Shown: positions 1-7,361 of the stretch, one piece after another | Numbering within the stretch: the stretch's first letter is position 1 | Layout of the letters: every line of letters starts with the position of its first letter | DNA from: Bacteroidia bacterium | GTDB taxonomy: Bacteria; Bacteroidota; Bacteroidia; Bacteroidales; VadinHA17 | DNA length: 48,120 nucleotides | Direction of reading: 5' to 3' | Assembly: GCA_026391515.1 (NCBI GenBank) | Contig: JAPLEC010000447.1 | Span: 1 to 48,120 of the forward strand | Position numbers and translations under genes: made by a program | The notes under the pieces: model-generated | What the model saw: only the letters and a program-made list of their open reading frames with translations | What the model was told of the DNA's origin: nothing | The model's database searches: none

Positions 1-39
1 ACGATTGAAGTGATCAGGGCTGACCTTCAGAAGAAGCAG

Positions 40-1590
40 TTAGATTACAGGCTGGTGTAGGTTTTCCACCTGATCTTCCTTTATTATCCTCAGCAGTTCC
101 TCCACCGCATTTTCTTCCGGCACATTCTTCTTCACAGGCACCATTCCCCTGTAAATATGCACCTTGCCTTCACCTGCTCCGATATAACCGTAGTCTGCAC
201 CTGCCATCTCCCCGGGACCGTTTACAATACATCCCATAATGGCAATTTTTAATCCGGTAAGATGTCCGGTTGCAGCTTTAACTTTTTTTACGGCATCCTG
301 CAGATTGAATTTAGTACGTCCGCAGGTAGGGCAGGAGATGTAACGGTTGCGTGTTATCCTTGCTTCAGTTGCCTGCAAAATAGAAAATGAAAGTTCTTTC
401 AGTTTTTCTCCCTGGACCTTTCCACTGTTGGTAATACAAATTCCATCTGCCTGCTTTAAAATGAAATAACGCCCGAGCAAGGCAGCAGCATCAATGGTAA
501 GCTTTTCAGGATCATCTTCCTCAAAAACAGGATTAAGAAAAGTTTTTTTCTGAGATTTTTCTGATAGAAATGGCGGGGTTTTGTAGCTGAAAATGAGCAT
601 TTCACCCTTGAATGGCTTATCGTTTTCTGTCAGGTATTTGCCATTTTTATAAATTATGACTTCAGGTTTATACGATAAATCTCTGGTATTGAATTTTTGA
701 GAATCCACAGCTCTTATTATGCGATCTTTTGATCCACCAAGGAAACGAACTATCTCTTTTGCAACAGGAATCTCACGTTCAGGATCTTCTGTCAGAGAAA
801 CTCTTACACTGTCTCCGATCCCTTCCGAAAGAAGTGCTCCGATTCCAGCCGCTGATCTTACCCTTCCATCTTCACCTTCTCCTGCTTCGGTTACACCCAG
901 ATGTATCGGATAGGCAACTCCCTCTTCCAGCATCTTCTTAACCAGCAATCTGTTAGATTCAAGAACTATAACAGTATCAGAAGATTTCATCGACAAAACC
1001 AGGTCATTGAAATTTTCAGACCGGAATATTTGTACAAATTCCATTGCCGATTGAACCATACCTTCAGGAGTATTTCCATAGCGTGTCATAATCCGGTCAG
1101 ACAATGAGCCGTGATTAATACCAATCCTGATAACTGTTTTATTCTCCCTGCAAATATTTATAAGCGGTAAAAGCCGTTCATGGATCCTTGCCAGTTCTTC
1201 ATTATATTCTTTATCGGAAAGCTCTGTTTTAATGAATGAAGCCCTTTTATCAGCATAATTTCCGGGATTGATCCTTACTTTTTCGACGATGCGTGCTGCA
1301 ATCTCTGCAGCAGCAGGATTGAAATGAATGTCAGCAATTAACGGAGTGTCGAAACCAGAGTGTTGCAGCTCTTTTTTGATTTTTGCCAGGTTCTCTACTT
1401 CCCTGACTCCCTGTGCTGTCAGTCGTACAAAATCCGCACCGGCTTCGATAATTCTGATACATTGAGCAACGGATGCACGCGTGTCAAGCGTGTCAGTATT
1501 TGTCATCGATTGAATACGAATGGGATAAGCACCTCCCAGTGCGACCGGCCCAATTAATATAGGTGTGGAAATATATTTTTTTAGATTCAT
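40..1590 (-). CDS. ispG: 4-hydroxy-3-methylbut-2-en-1-yl diphosphate synthase (IspG)
   Basis: IspG reduces methylerythritol cyclodiphosphate to HMBPP, the penultimate step of the MEP isoprenoid pathway, in the cytosol, using a [4Fe-4S] cluster. The cluster ligands are visible: C420 and C423 in the SCPTCGRTKF motif, C454 in GCIVNGPGE, and E461. The N-terminal TIM barrel (about residues 5-250) contains IQSMTNTDT and LIADIHFNP. At 516 residues it is longer than the 372-residue E. coli enzyme. The extra sequence lies between barrel and cluster domain (about residues 280-400), as in the three-domain form of plants and Bacteroidota, though the insert here is rather short for that group. It lies downstream of cysS on the same strand across an 83-nt repeat-bearing gap, so cotranscription is possible. 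The start MNLKKYISTP fits the family. Identification is firm. Confidence 0.96.
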   Translation of the reverse strand: MNLKKYISTPILIGPVALGGAYPIRIQSMTNTDTLDTRASVAQCIRIIEAGADFVRLTAQGVREVENLAKIKKELQHSGFDTPLIADIHFNPAAAEIAARIVEKVRINPGNYADKRASFIKTELSDKEYNEELARIHERLLPLINICRENKTVIRIGINHGSLSDRIMTRYGNTPEGMVQSAMEFVQIFRSENFNDLVLSMKSSDTVIVLESNRLLVKKMLEEGVAYPIHLGVTEAGEGEDGRVRSAAGIGALLSEGIGDSVRVSLTEDPEREIPVAKEIVRFLGGSKDRIIRAVDSQKFNTRDLSYKPEVIIYKNGKYLTENDKPFKGEMLIFSYKTPPFLSEKSQKKTFLNPVFEEDDPEKLTIDAAALLGRYFILKQADGICITNSGKVQGEKLKELSFSILQATEARITRNRYISCPTCGRTKFNLQDAVKKVKAATGHLTGLKIAIMGCIVNGPGEMAGADYGYIGAGEGKVHIYRGMVPVKKNVPEENAVEELLRIIKEDQVENLHQPVI

Positions 1591-1599
1591 ATTCGTCTC

Positions 1600-1680
1600 C
1601 CTCTCTCGCCCTCTCGCCCTTTCGTCATTCCGCTGTCGCGGAACTTCGTCGCTGCGCTCCTTGTCTCGCTATCTCACTCC
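1600..1680. repeat. Low-complexity CTCGCCCTCTCGCCC repeat with small palindrome
   Basis: The gap between cysS and ispG is filled by pyrimidine-rich iterations (ctctcgccctctcgccc) and a small perfect palindrome at 1627-1642 (ttccgc-tgtc-gcggaa). The repetitive sequence runs up to, and probably just into, the last codons of cysS (acidic tail ending WERE). It looks like a short intergenic repeat rather than a promoter. No coding capacity is seen. Confidence 0.55.
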
Positions 1681-3143
1681 CGCTCCCATTCCGCCCCATC
1701 CTTCAGATCTTTCAGAATTATTCCTGCATTTTTAAGCTCCTCCCTGATTTTGTCTGAAGCTGCCCATTCCTTCTTGTTTTTTGCGTCCTGACGCAGATCA
1801 ATAATAATCTTCATCAGATCATCTGTGAGCTTCTCATCACATCTTCCTGCAGTCTCATCTTTCAATCCAAGGATATCGAACACAAACACATTAAAAAGAC
1901 TCTTTAAAGATTCAAGATCATTACTGCTCAGCTTTTCGGTTCCATCGCTTACCGAATTGATATATTTCACTCCTTCAAACAGATACGACAACAATACAGA
2001 GCTGCTAAGGTCGTCATCCATTGCTTCATAGCAATTTTTTCTCAGCGATGATATATCAATTGAAGAAGCCAGGGACGGTTTAAGTTTATCAAGAGTCTCT
2101 GTAGCCTTCATCAGTTTCTGAAATCCTTTTTCCGCAGCCTGAAGAGCTTCATTTGAAAAATCTATTGTGCTCCGATAATGAGCCTGCAGAAGGAAAAATC
2201 TGATAGTCATCGGACTGTATGCCTGTTTCAGTAAAGGATGATCACCGCTGAAAAATTGTTCAAGAGTGATAAAATTCCCCAGCGAACGGGCCATCTTCTG
2301 GCCATTAATTGTGATCATATTATTATGCATCCAGTACCTGACAGACTCTTTGCCTTTGGCAGCTGTCGATTGTGCTATCTCACATTCATGGTGAGGGAAC
2401 AGAAGATCCATTCCGCCTCCGTGGATATCAAAAACTTCTCCGAGATATTTTGTGCTCATTGCAGAACACTCAAGATGCCATCCCGGAGATCCTTCGCTCC
2501 ATGGCGATGACCAGCGCATCAGGTGTTCAGGTGTAGCCTTTTTCCAGAGAGCAAAATCGAAAGGATTCCGTTTTTCTTCCTGCCCTTCAAGCGTTCGTGT
2601 ATTAGCCTGAAGCTCTTCAAGAACTCTTCCTGACAGCTTCCCGTATTTAAATTTTTTACTGTACTTCAACACATCAAAATAGACTGATCCATTAACTTCA
2701 TAAGCATATCCTTTTTCCAGGATCTCACGAATAAGTTCCTGTTGTTCAATGATATGTCCTGACGCTCTTGGCTCAATTGAAGGGTGAAGCGTATTTAGCT
2801 CTTCCATGTTTTTCTGGAAGCTGTTAATGTATTTCTGTACCACTTCCATAGGTTCAAGATGCTCAAGCCGCGCTTTCTTTTCAATCTTATCCTCCCCCTC
2901 ATCAGCATCGTTTTCAAGATGACCGACATCTGTTATATTACGTACATACCGCACTTTATATTCAAGATGGGTAAGATACCTGTAAAGCATGTCGAAAGTC
3001 ACGGCAGGACGTGCATGTCCGAGATGCGGATCGCTGTAAACCGTAGGGCCGCAAACATAGAGTCCCACAAATGGCGGATGAAGCGGTTTGAAAGGTTCCT
3101 TCTTGCGGGTGAGACTATTATAAATAGTGAAGTTGTTATCCAT
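1674..3143 (-). CDS. cysS: Cysteinyl-tRNA synthetase
   Basis: A class I aminoacyl-tRNA synthetase that charges tRNA-Cys. The CGPTVYS motif at C31 supplies a zinc ligand. The HIGH motif appears as HLGH (40-43), and LECSAM and GGMDLLFPHHECE supply the other zinc ligands. The KMSKS loop reads KMARS (283-287), a conservative variant. The 489-residue length is normal. The start MDNNFTIYNS follows a likely Bacteroidota -7 element at 3163-3170. The final residues (GAEWERE) fall in sequence resembling the repeat that fills the downstream gap, so the exact C-terminus may be recently derived from it. Transcribed towards ispG. Confidence 0.97.
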   Translation of the reverse strand: MDNNFTIYNSLTRKKEPFKPLHPPFVGLYVCGPTVYSDPHLGHARPAVTFDMLYRYLTHLEYKVRYVRNITDVGHLENDADEGEDKIEKKARLEHLEPMEVVQKYINSFQKNMEELNTLHPSIEPRASGHIIEQQELIREILEKGYAYEVNGSVYFDVLKYSKKFKYGKLSGRVLEELQANTRTLEGQEEKRNPFDFALWKKATPEHLMRWSSPWSEGSPGWHLECSAMSTKYLGEVFDIHGGGMDLLFPHHECEIAQSTAAKGKESVRYWMHNNMITINGQKMARSLGNFITLEQFFSGDHPLLKQAYSPMTIRFFLLQAHYRSTIDFSNEALQAAEKGFQKLMKATETLDKLKPSLASSIDISSLRKNCYEAMDDDLSSSVLLSYLFEGVKYINSVSDGTEKLSSNDLESLKSLFNVFVFDILGLKDETAGRCDEKLTDDLMKIIIDLRQDAKNKKEWAASDKIREELKNAGIILKDLKDGAEWERE

Positions 3144-3162
3144 GAGAAAAATTATTATGTAA

Positions 3163-3199
3163 CAAAATTAACTTAAATAATGATTTTTTTAACCACAAA
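3163..3199 (-). promoter_or_regulatory. Probable cysS promoter
   Basis: On the minus strand taattttg (3163-3170) fits the Bacteroidota -7 consensus TAnnTTTG, and a TTTG lies at 3196-3199. The 25-nt spacing is slightly longer than the usual 17-23, so the -33 assignment is tentative. The -33 element overlaps the neighbouring CACAAAG repeat. Confidence 0.4.
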
Positions 3200-3297
3200 G
3201 AGCACAAAGGATATCACAAAGGGCACTAAGGCATCTCAATCAGAAGATGTTTTTCCTTTGTGTTCCTTCGTGTGTACTTTGAGTCCTTTGTGGTTAA
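3187..3297. repeat. Imperfect inverted repeat of the CTTTGTGGTTAA family
   Basis: The left arm is aaccacaaagagcacaaagg (3191-3210), continued by cacaaagggcac. The right arm is the reverse complement family, ctttgtgttccttcgtgtg followed by gtcctttgtggttaa near 3280-3297. Each arm is built from a CACAAAG-type unit repeated with about 10-nt periodicity. Related sequence occurs at 14750-14790 and 21390-21446. Short open frames here are products of the repeat, not genes. Confidence 0.7.
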
Positions 3298-3310
3298 ATG
3301 GATTTCATTT

Positions 3311-3341
3311 TTTGTATTTCAAAAAAACATTTATACATTTG
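3311..3341 (+). promoter_or_regulatory. Promoter of the methionine operon (Bacteroidota type)
   Basis: tttg at 3311-3314, a 19-nt spacer, then tacatttg at 3334-3341 match the TTTG-N17-23-TAnnTTTG promoter of Bacteroidota exactly. Transcription should begin near 3346-3350, about 35 nt before the first base-paired strand of the SAM riboswitch. This makes the riboswitch the first element of the transcript. Confidence 0.75.
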
Positions 3342-3382
3342 CATTCACAAATCAAATATTCCTACCATTTAAGGGTGTTTGG

Positions 3383-3497
3383 TTTTTATTAAGAAGGGCG
3401 GAGAGATTAGGCTCTGCGAAACCCTGGCAACCAATCCGCCAACTGGCGGAGAACGGTGCCAAAACCTAATCCCGGGAAAGCCGGGAGATAATAAAAA
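3383..3497 (+). ncRNA. SAM-I (S-box) riboswitch
   Basis: All parts of the SAM-I fold can be drawn by hand. P1 pairs tttttatta (3383-3391) with taataaaaa (3489-3497). P2 contains gcggag pairing with ctctgc. The P2 loop gattagg (3405-3411) is perfectly complementary to cctaatc (3465-3471), giving the diagnostic pseudoknot. P3 is ccgcc-aact-ggcgg and P4 is cccgg-gaaag-ccggg. The conserved core strings ctggcaacc and ggtgcca are present. It precedes metY-metX-hom-metH-metF, so binding of S-adenosylmethionine should reduce expression of methionine biosynthesis. No strong intrinsic terminator directly follows P1, so the mode of output is unclear. Confidence 0.93.
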
Positions 3498-3512
3498 TAA
3501 AACACGGAAACC

Positions 3513-3590
3513 ATGAAGTCATTTCATCTGTCCCGAAAAAATCTGACCATGCCGCTCATGCCTATGGACATGTGTTGCCAGAGTTACTGA
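3513..3590 (+). CDS. Putative Met/Cys-rich leader peptide ORF (25 aa)
   Basis: An ATG lies 15 nt after the riboswitch P1 strand and opens a 25-codon frame ending in TGA at 3588-3590. Residues 13-22 read MPLMPMDMCC, so four Met codons and two Cys codons fall within ten codons. The N-terminal part is basic (lysine and arginine at 2, 8 and 9). The frame is the same as metY, separated by a single TGA and 99 nt. Codon content matches the two sulfur amino acids whose operon follows, as in classical attenuation leaders. There is no Shine-Dalgarno of note, which is common in this phylum. No homologue is recognised from memory; a role in attenuation is inference from position and composition only. Confidence 0.5.
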   Translation: MKSFHLSRKNLTMPLMPMDMCCQSY

Positions 3591-3624
3591 TTTAGGGGAA
3601 ATCGATCTATTAATCATTTGCCGG

Positions 3625-3662
3625 ATCAATGTAATGACAGGATTGATATTCCTGTCTGCATT
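3625..3662 (+). promoter_or_regulatory. Attenuator-like hairpin before metY
   Basis: gacagga (3636-3642) and tcctgtc (3650-3656) form a perfect 7-bp stem with a 7-nt loop, extendable by aatg/catt below an internal loop. A competing stem, atcaat (3625-3630) with attgat (3642-3647), overlaps it, so the two cannot both form as nested helices. The downstream sequence is A/T rich but is not a clean U tract, so termination strength is doubtful. Hypothetical output element for the riboswitch or leader ORF. Confidence 0.35.
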
Positions 3663-3689
3663 AATAGTATTAATTATTTTAAAAATAAG

Positions 3690-4994
3690 ATGAATAAGAA
3701 AAAAATAAAGTTCGAAACTTTACAGATACATGCAGGACAACATCCTGATAAAGAGACCCACTCACGAGCTGTGCCCCTTTATCAGACCACTTCATATATC
3801 TTCAGAAATGCAAAACATGCTGCCGACCTGTTCAGCCTGTCAGAACCCGGTAATATTTATACACGGATTCAGAATCCTACAACAGAAGTATTTGAAAACA
3901 GGGTAGCAGCACTCGAAGGAGGAATAGGTGCGTTAGCTCTCTCTTCAGGTCATGCTGCACAATTCATTGCACTGTCAACAATAATGAAACAGGGCGAAAA
4001 TTTTGTCAGCTCACCTTTTCTTTATGGCGGAACCCATAACCAGTTTAAAGTGACTTTTGCAAACTTTGGCATTGAAAGCAGATTTGCAAAAGATCTTGAA
4101 CCAGCATCTTTTGAAACCCTCATCGACAGAAAAACAAAAGCAATTTATGTTGAAACAGTAGGGAATCCCGGATTTAATATTCCTGATTTTGAGGTATTTG
4201 CAACATTAGCCGAGAAACATAAGATTCCTTTTATTGTCGATAATACTTTCGGAGCCTGCGGCTATCTGTGCCGTCCGATCGAATATGGCGCTAATATTAT
4301 TGTTGAATCTGCCACAAAATGGATCGGCGGACACGGTACTAGCATTGGCGGTGTAATTGTTGATGCTGGAAACTTTAACTGGAATAATGGCAACTTTCCA
4401 GTATTCACTGAACCATCAGAAGGTTATCATGGTCTTATCTTCGGTGAACAGTTCTCAGAGAAATCTCATCACGGAAATATTGCATTCATTATGAAAGCCC
4501 GTGTTGAAGGATTAAGGGATCTTGGCCCTGCCATAAGCCCATTTAACTCATTTCTGCTTCTCCAGGGACTGGAAACACTTTCACTCCGGATGGAAAGACA
4601 TGTTCAGAATACCCTTGCACTTGCTCAGTGGCTTGAAAAACAGAAGTGTGTTGAAAAAGTAAATTATCCGGGACTTCCTGATAATCCTCATCATAAGCTG
4701 GCACAAAAATATCTGCCAAAAGGAGCTGGAGGTGTTTTAAGCTTTGTTTTAAAAGCTGAAGAATCCGAAGCAGCAAAGCTGGTTGAACATTTTGAGCTGG
4801 TAAGTCATCTGGCAAATGTCGGAGATGCAAAAACTCTGATAATTCAACCTTCAACAACAACTCATGCCCAGCTCTCAAAAGAAGAGCAGATTGCCGCAGG
4901 AGTCGAGCCCGGCCTCTTCAGGGTTTCGGTAGGGCTGGAGCATATTGACGATATAATTTATGATTTTGAACAGGCATTCAGGCAGGTAATCTGA
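3690..4994 (+). CDS. metY: O-acetylhomoserine sulfhydrylase
   Basis: A PLP enzyme of the Cys/Met metabolism family that converts O-acetylhomoserine and sulfide to homocysteine. The PLP lysine is K210 in ESATKWIGGHG. The N-terminal FETLQIHAGQ and the ALSSGHAAQF and IFVDNTFG-like segments (IPFIVDNTFGACGY) are typical of MetY rather than cystathionine synthase. The start was set at ATG 3690 (MNKKKIKFETLQ, 434 residues). A longer frame from TTG 3618 adds 24 residues with no family counterpart. It is the first enzyme gene behind the SAM riboswitch. Its TGA overlaps the ATG of metX (TGATG), implying translational coupling with the enzyme that makes its substrate. Confidence 0.95.
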   Translation: MNKKKIKFETLQIHAGQHPDKETHSRAVPLYQTTSYIFRNAKHAADLFSLSEPGNIYTRIQNPTTEVFENRVAALEGGIGALALSSGHAAQFIALSTIMKQGENFVSSPFLYGGTHNQFKVTFANFGIESRFAKDLEPASFETLIDRKTKAIYVETVGNPGFNIPDFEVFATLAEKHKIPFIVDNTFGACGYLCRPIEYGANIIVESATKWIGGHGTSIGGVIVDAGNFNWNNGNFPVFTEPSEGYHGLIFGEQFSEKSHHGNIAFIMKARVEGLRDLGPAISPFNSFLLLQGLETLSLRMERHVQNTLALAQWLEKQKCVEKVNYPGLPDNPHHKLAQKYLPKGAGGVLSFVLKAEESEAAKLVEHFELVSHLANVGDAKTLIIQPSTTTHAQLSKEEQIAAGVEPGLFRVSVGLEHIDDIIYDFEQAFRQVI

Positions 4995-6013
4995 TGAAGA
5001 CACTAAAATATAATCAGCCATTTACAACCGAAACAGGAACGATTTTTCCTGCAATCGATATAGCATATGATACCTGGGGAAAACTGAATTCTTCTGCAGA
5101 TAATGTCATCTGGGTCTGTCATGCACTTACAGCCAACTCTGATGTGGAATCGTGGTGGCCCGGAATGGTTGGGGAAGGATTACTTTTTGATCCGGAGAAA
5201 TATTTCATAGTCTGTGCAAATATCCTGGGTTCATGTTATGGAACTACTGGTCCGGCTTCAGTAAATCCGGAGACAGGCAAACCCTGGCTTCGTGATTTCC
5301 CGCTGATAACTTTCCGCGACCTTGTCAATGTTCATGAAATACTCCGGAATCACCTTGGAATAAGGGGAATACATTCAATAATCGGTTCATCGATAGGCGG
5401 TTATCAGGCACTTGAATATTGCATAATGCAGCCCGATATCATTCAACGTCTTATTCTTATAGCATCGAACGCAAAACAATCACCATGGGCAATTGCTTTC
5501 AATGAATCTCAGCGGCTTGCTTTGGAAACCGATCAGTCGTTTGTAGCAAATGATCCTGAAGGAGGGAAAAAAGGGATGAAAGCTGCTCGTTCAATAGGTC
5601 TTATCAGTTATAGAACAAGCACAGCTTATAACCTTACTCAAAAAGAAGATGATGAGGAGAAGATAACATCATTCAAAGCTTCTTCATACCAGGCATATCA
5701 GGGCGATAAGCTTGTTAAAAGATTTAATCCTTATTCATACTGGTCTTTACTTCAATTAGCAGATACTCATAATGTTGGAAGAGGCAGAGATGGTGTTATA
5801 AATGCACTGAAAGAAATTAAATCAAAAACTCTTTGTGTCGGAATAAAATCTGATATTCTTTATCCGGTTGATGAACAAAAATTTGTAGCTGCAAATATTA
5901 CCAATGCAGAATTTGTTGAAATAGATTCATTTTATGGACATGACGGTTTCCTGATAGAAACAAAAATTGTTACAGATGTCATCAGGAAATTCTGGGAAAA
6001 AACTTCAAACTAA
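4994..6013 (+). CDS. metX: Homoserine O-acetyltransferase
   Basis: An alpha/beta-hydrolase-fold acyltransferase that activates homoserine as O-acetylhomoserine for MetY. The nucleophile elbow GSSIGG places the catalytic serine at S133, and the late FYGHDGFLIE segment supplies H316. VCHALTANSDVESWW and CANILGSCYGTTGP are standard MetX segments. At 339 residues it is slightly shorter than many homologues (350-380) but no motif is missing. Whether acetyl- or succinyl-CoA is used cannot be proven from motifs alone; pairing with metY favours acetyl. Only 5 nt separate it from hom. Confidence 0.94.
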   Translation: MKTLKYNQPFTTETGTIFPAIDIAYDTWGKLNSSADNVIWVCHALTANSDVESWWPGMVGEGLLFDPEKYFIVCANILGSCYGTTGPASVNPETGKPWLRDFPLITFRDLVNVHEILRNHLGIRGIHSIIGSSIGGYQALEYCIMQPDIIQRLILIASNAKQSPWAIAFNESQRLALETDQSFVANDPEGGKKGMKAARSIGLISYRTSTAYNLTQKEDDEEKITSFKASSYQAYQGDKLVKRFNPYSYWSLLQLADTHNVGRGRDGVINALKEIKSKTLCVGIKSDILYPVDEQKFVAANITNAEFVEIDSFYGHDGFLIETKIVTDVIRKFWEKTSN

Positions 6014-6018
6014 AAAAA

Positions 6019-7221
6019 ATGACAAGAGAAAAATTACGAATAGGGATGTTCGGCTACGGATGCGTAGGTCAGGGATTGCACGATGTGCTGAACAGCAGCA
6101 AAGGCTTCAAAGCCGATATTGTCAGGATCTGTGTAAAGAACCGTGAGAAAAAGAGAAGGATACCAATGTCGAATTTCACTTTTGAAAAAGATGATATACT
6201 GAACGATCCTTCAATCAATCTCGTTGTCGAGCTTATTGATGATGCTGATGCGGCATTCGATATTGTTACGACTGCAATGAAAAAAGGTAAAAATGTGGTT
6301 ACTGCCAATAAAGTGATGGTGGCAAATCACTTTAAAGAGCTTGTTGATATGCAGGGAAAATATAATGTTTCACTGTTATATGAAGCTTCAGCGGGTGCTA
6401 GTATTCCTATCATAAGAAACCTTGAGGAATATTATGATAATGAGTTGCTTTACTCATTAAGGGGAATACTGAATGGTACGACAAATTATGTTCTGACGCT
6501 GATGCATAACCAGGGAACTGATTATGCCGCTGCTTTAAATGAAGCCAGGGAAAAAGGTTTTGCTGAATCAGATCCGGCACTCGATGTGGAAGGCTGGGAT
6601 GCAAAATTCAAGTTATGCATTATTACCGGCCATGCCTATGGCCTTTTTCTTGAACCAAAAGAAGTGTTTCATTACGGCATAAACACCATTTCAAAGTTTG
6701 ATATTCAGTACGCAAAAGAGAAAGGATTTAAGATAAAGCTTGTTCCATATGTAGGAAAGACAAACGAGAATACTATTACAAGCTTTGTGCTTCCACGATT
6801 CATTTCTTCTGACAAATATTTGTATAATGTTGATAATGAATATAATGGAATAATTACTGAAGCAGCATTTGCCGATAAGCAGTTCTTCTCGGGAAAAGGT
6901 GCAGGAGGTCATGCAACAGGAAGCGCCGTGCTCTCCGACATCTCTGCCAATTCCTATGGTTATAAATATGAATATAAAAAATACCAGCAGGGAACAGTCT
7001 CAAATTATACACGCGATTACAAGCTTGAAATTTACCTTCGATATAAAAATGAAAAAGACAGGAATTTATTTGGATTTGAGGAAGTGTCGGAATATTTTAG
7101 CGGCAGATTGTATAAATATGCAATAGGAATAGTAAATCTTCAGAGATTGTATGCCTTGAGAAAACAACTTCCGGGCATGGATGTTTTTATTGTGAATACA
7201 GGGAGGAAGGGGATAAACTAA
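6019..7221 (+). CDS. hom: Homoserine dehydrogenase
   Basis: Reduces aspartate semialdehyde to homoserine, supplying MetX with substrate. The nucleotide-binding loop GYGCVG is at 12-17. Family motifs follow: VTANKVMVA, ILNGTTNYVL (about residue 150) and the catalytic GFAESDPALDVEGWDAKFK region, then GKGAGGHATGSAVLSDI. It is monofunctional, with no aspartokinase fusion. The last 70 or so residues could form a small regulatory domain, but I cannot name it with confidence. Its place inside a SAM-riboswitch operon suggests a methionine-dedicated copy; a threonine-branch enzyme may exist elsewhere in the genome. Confidence 0.93.
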   Translation: MTREKLRIGMFGYGCVGQGLHDVLNSSKGFKADIVRICVKNREKKRRIPMSNFTFEKDDILNDPSINLVVELIDDADAAFDIVTTAMKKGKNVVTANKVMVANHFKELVDMQGKYNVSLLYEASAGASIPIIRNLEEYYDNELLYSLRGILNGTTNYVLTLMHNQGTDYAAALNEAREKGFAESDPALDVEGWDAKFKLCIITGHAYGLFLEPKEVFHYGINTISKFDIQYAKEKGFKIKLVPYVGKTNENTITSFVLPRFISSDKYLYNVDNEYNGIITEAAFADKQFFSGKGAGGHATGSAVLSDISANSYGYKYEYKKYQQGTVSNYTRDYKLEIYLRYKNEKDRNLFGFEEVSEYFSGRLYKYAIGIVNLQRLYALRKQLPGMDVFIVNTGRKGIN

Positions 7222-7223
7222 AC

Positions 7224-7297
7224 CGCCCCCCTGCCCCCCTAAAGGGGGGTTAATTCTGTGAACTGTTTTAGCCCCCCTTCAAGGGTGGTGGGGGGCC
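7224..7297. repeat. C/G-run palindromic repeat between hom and metH
   Basis: Two halves are inverted copies of each other: cccccctgcccccctaaagggggg (about 7226-7249) and ccccccttcaagggtggtgggggg (about 7272-7295). The left half also folds alone (cccccc 7234-7239 with gggggg 7244-7249). It belongs to the same C/G-run class as the sequences at 25888-25997 and, inside metH, at 10411-10475. It separates hom from metH by 140 nt in an otherwise close operon. Confidence 0.7.
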
Positions 7298-7361
7298 GAT
7301 ACAACAGAGATGGAAGAAATTTACATGATGTAACTAAAAGTAAATTAATTAATTACAACCT

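Noticed and set aside
3187..3297. Possible CRISPR array from repeated CACAAAG units
   Set aside because: Units are about 10 nt, in opposed orientation, without regular unique spacers, and no cas gene is present.
3180..3469. Two short plus-strand frames ahead of the riboswitch
   Set aside because: They run through the CTTTGTG repeat and the riboswitch itself and encode no recognisable protein.
3618..3689. N-terminal extension of metY from TTG 3618
   Set aside because: Residues before MNKKKIKFETLQ have no family match and the segment overlaps the hairpin region; ATG 3690 fits MetY proteins.
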